A DNA stretch of 64,000 nt. It comes from JBCCEJ01 sp039030335 (lineage in GTDB: Bacteria; Pseudomonadota; Gammaproteobacteria; HK1). The position numbers and the translations under genes were made by a program. Positions 63,550 to 64,000 of this stretch are shown piece after piece (positions within the stretch are counted from its first letter, which is position 1; each line of letters begins with the position of its first letter). The notes below the pieces were generated by a model, which did no database searches, was not told the origin of the DNA, and was given only the letters and a program-made list of their open reading frames with translations. Where the stretch lies: the NCBI GenBank assembly GCA_039030335.1, contig JBCCEJ010000018.1, positions 10,135 through 74,134 of the forward strand, read 5' to 3'.

Positions 63550-63840
63550 CTAGAGCGTCCAGCCGGTATTGGGAATTGGGACGCCGAGTTCGGCTGGGCC
63601 CTCCGGCAGTTCGCCTTTGTAGCGCCATACAAATACATTCATCGAGACCTTGTCGAATCCTCTGGTCGCTTGCGTGAACTGAACCGAGACCTGGGACTTG
63701 GACACCAGTTCCATCAACGCAGGCGAAGCGGTCGCAAATGAATGTGTCAGCACGTTCTCAATGGTGTTCTTCGTTTGGATCCATGTTCCATTATCACAGT
63801 CACAGGTGATGATGTAGCGGATTCTGCCTTTCTGAATCAC
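63550..63840 (-). CDS. Short hypothetical protein
   Basis: 96 residues from a GTG start at 63840, with AGGA about 10 bases upstream. Composition is protein-like (IRYIITCDCDNGTW, then VSVQFTQATRGF, ending NTGWTL), but no family is recognised. The frame stays open upstream to about 63922 without ATG. A reading frame from the window edge (listed next) stops at 63860, 19 bases before this start, so the two could be adjacent genes or one gene with a frameshift at a run of six T (63894-63899). The gene points toward the methyltransferase gene. Confidence 0.5.
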   Translation of the reverse strand: MIQKGRIRYIITCDCDNGTWIQTKNTIENVLTHSFATASPALMELVSKSQVSVQFTQATRGFDKVSMNVFVWRYKGELPEGPAELGVPIPNTGWTL

Positions 63841-63859
63841 ATCCAGAACATCCTGATGG

Positions 63860-64000
63860 CTATCGGCATATTTTCTCTTCGCCGTCGGCCGCCAAAAAAC
63901 CCTCTTGCGGGAAGCCGCCGGTGATCACCGGCCACTTGGTCGGGTCCGAAACGACCTGTCGCAACCTGAGCTCGGTCCGCTTTTTGGTATCGAAATCCTC
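63860..64000 (-). CDS. C-terminal end of a hypothetical protein entering from the right edge
   Basis: 46 residues plus stop, partial. The frame reads DTKKRTELRLRQ, VVSDPTKWPVITGG and FPQEGFLAAD, which is protein-like, and ends at TAG 63862-63860. I do not recognise a family. See the neighbouring entry for a possible frameshift with the downstream frame. Confidence 0.4.
   Translation of the reverse strand, partial: EDFDTKKRTELRLRQVVSDPTKWPVITGGFPQEGFLAADGEEKICR

Noticed and set aside
1..64000. tRNA, rRNA, CRISPR array or insertion sequence
   Set aside because: No cloverleaf-like or repeat-spacer pattern and no transposase-like protein was seen by reading; a dedicated search could still find a small RNA.

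Overview
The window is a gene-dense, high-GC stretch (about 60-65% by eye) from a Gram-negative bacterium. A FimV-like polar/pilus protein (50988-52637), the codon usage and the mix of acyl-CoA, CaiB, MFS and flavin-oxidoreductase genes suggest an aerobic or facultative gammaproteobacterium with broad lipid, aromatic and organic-acid catabolism. The genus cannot be fixed. I saw no tRNA, rRNA, CRISPR array or intact insertion sequence.

The most notable content is two selenoprotein genes that an ordinary gene finder splits or truncates. (1) At 37205-37726 (minus) an in-frame TGA gives Sec93 in a U-G-S-C-S-S-C motif, followed by a 9-bp hairpin with a GUU loop. This is a UGSC-family selenoprotein, last gene of an operon with glyoxalase I (gloA) and a 362-residue protein of unknown function. 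(2) At 52750-53973 (plus) an in-frame TGA gives Sec156 in a U-P-N-C motif, followed by a 6-bp hairpin with a CGUGA loop. This is a GrdB-like (glycine/sarcosine/betaine reductase selenoprotein B family) protein heading an operon with an unknown protein, a luciferase-like flavin oxidoreductase and a metal-dependent amidohydrolase.

Layout. 1-1440: end of an Opp/Dpp-type peptide ABC transporter. 1437-6732: lone receiver protein, class I fructose-bisphosphate aldolase, Hsp20, YrdC-like protein, acyl-CoA ligase and a TPR membrane protein. 7049-9934: MFS transporter and a four-domain rhodanese protein. 10122-16336: ethylmalonyl-CoA pathway operon (ecm, ccr, mch, mcl), in which ccr carries an unusual C-terminal CBS-domain pair; an AlkA-like glycosylase and a UbiD-like decarboxylase follow. 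19085-26839: signalling block with an AEC transporter, a membrane Ser/Thr kinase, an ECF sigma factor with its DGPF partner, and a fatty-acid desaturase overlapping a hybrid histidine kinase. 27037-36xxx: flavin oxidoreductase, enoyl-CoA hydratases, aminotransferase, an FHA-GAF-GGDEF-EAL protein, an MFS carrier, a thioesterase and a gamma-glutamyltransferase-like enzyme. 37205-39285: the UGSC operon. 39499-43152: MFS / CaiB CoA-transferase / serine-glyoxylate-type aminotransferase operon. 43445-50694: enoyl-CoA hydratase, MFS, hydantoinase/oxoprolinase pair and a double-hotdog dehydratase. 50988-52637: FimV-like protein. 52750-57702: the GrdB-like selenoprotein operon. 57902-60628: Baeyer-Villiger-type monooxygenase and an enol-lactonase-like hydrolase. 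61221-64000: start of a probable surface-glycan locus (small EmrE-like membrane protein, GT2 glycosyltransferase, methyltransferase), looking less GC-rich.

The genes fit together as follows. The ethylmalonyl-CoA enzymes convert acetyl-CoA-derived C4 units towards glyoxylate and propionyl-CoA. The serine-glyoxylate-type aminotransferase at 41980 could use the glyoxylate, and the many acyl-CoA enzymes and carriers would feed acetyl-CoA. The two selenoproteins require selenium-insertion machinery (SelA, SelB, SelC, SelD) encoded elsewhere in the genome.
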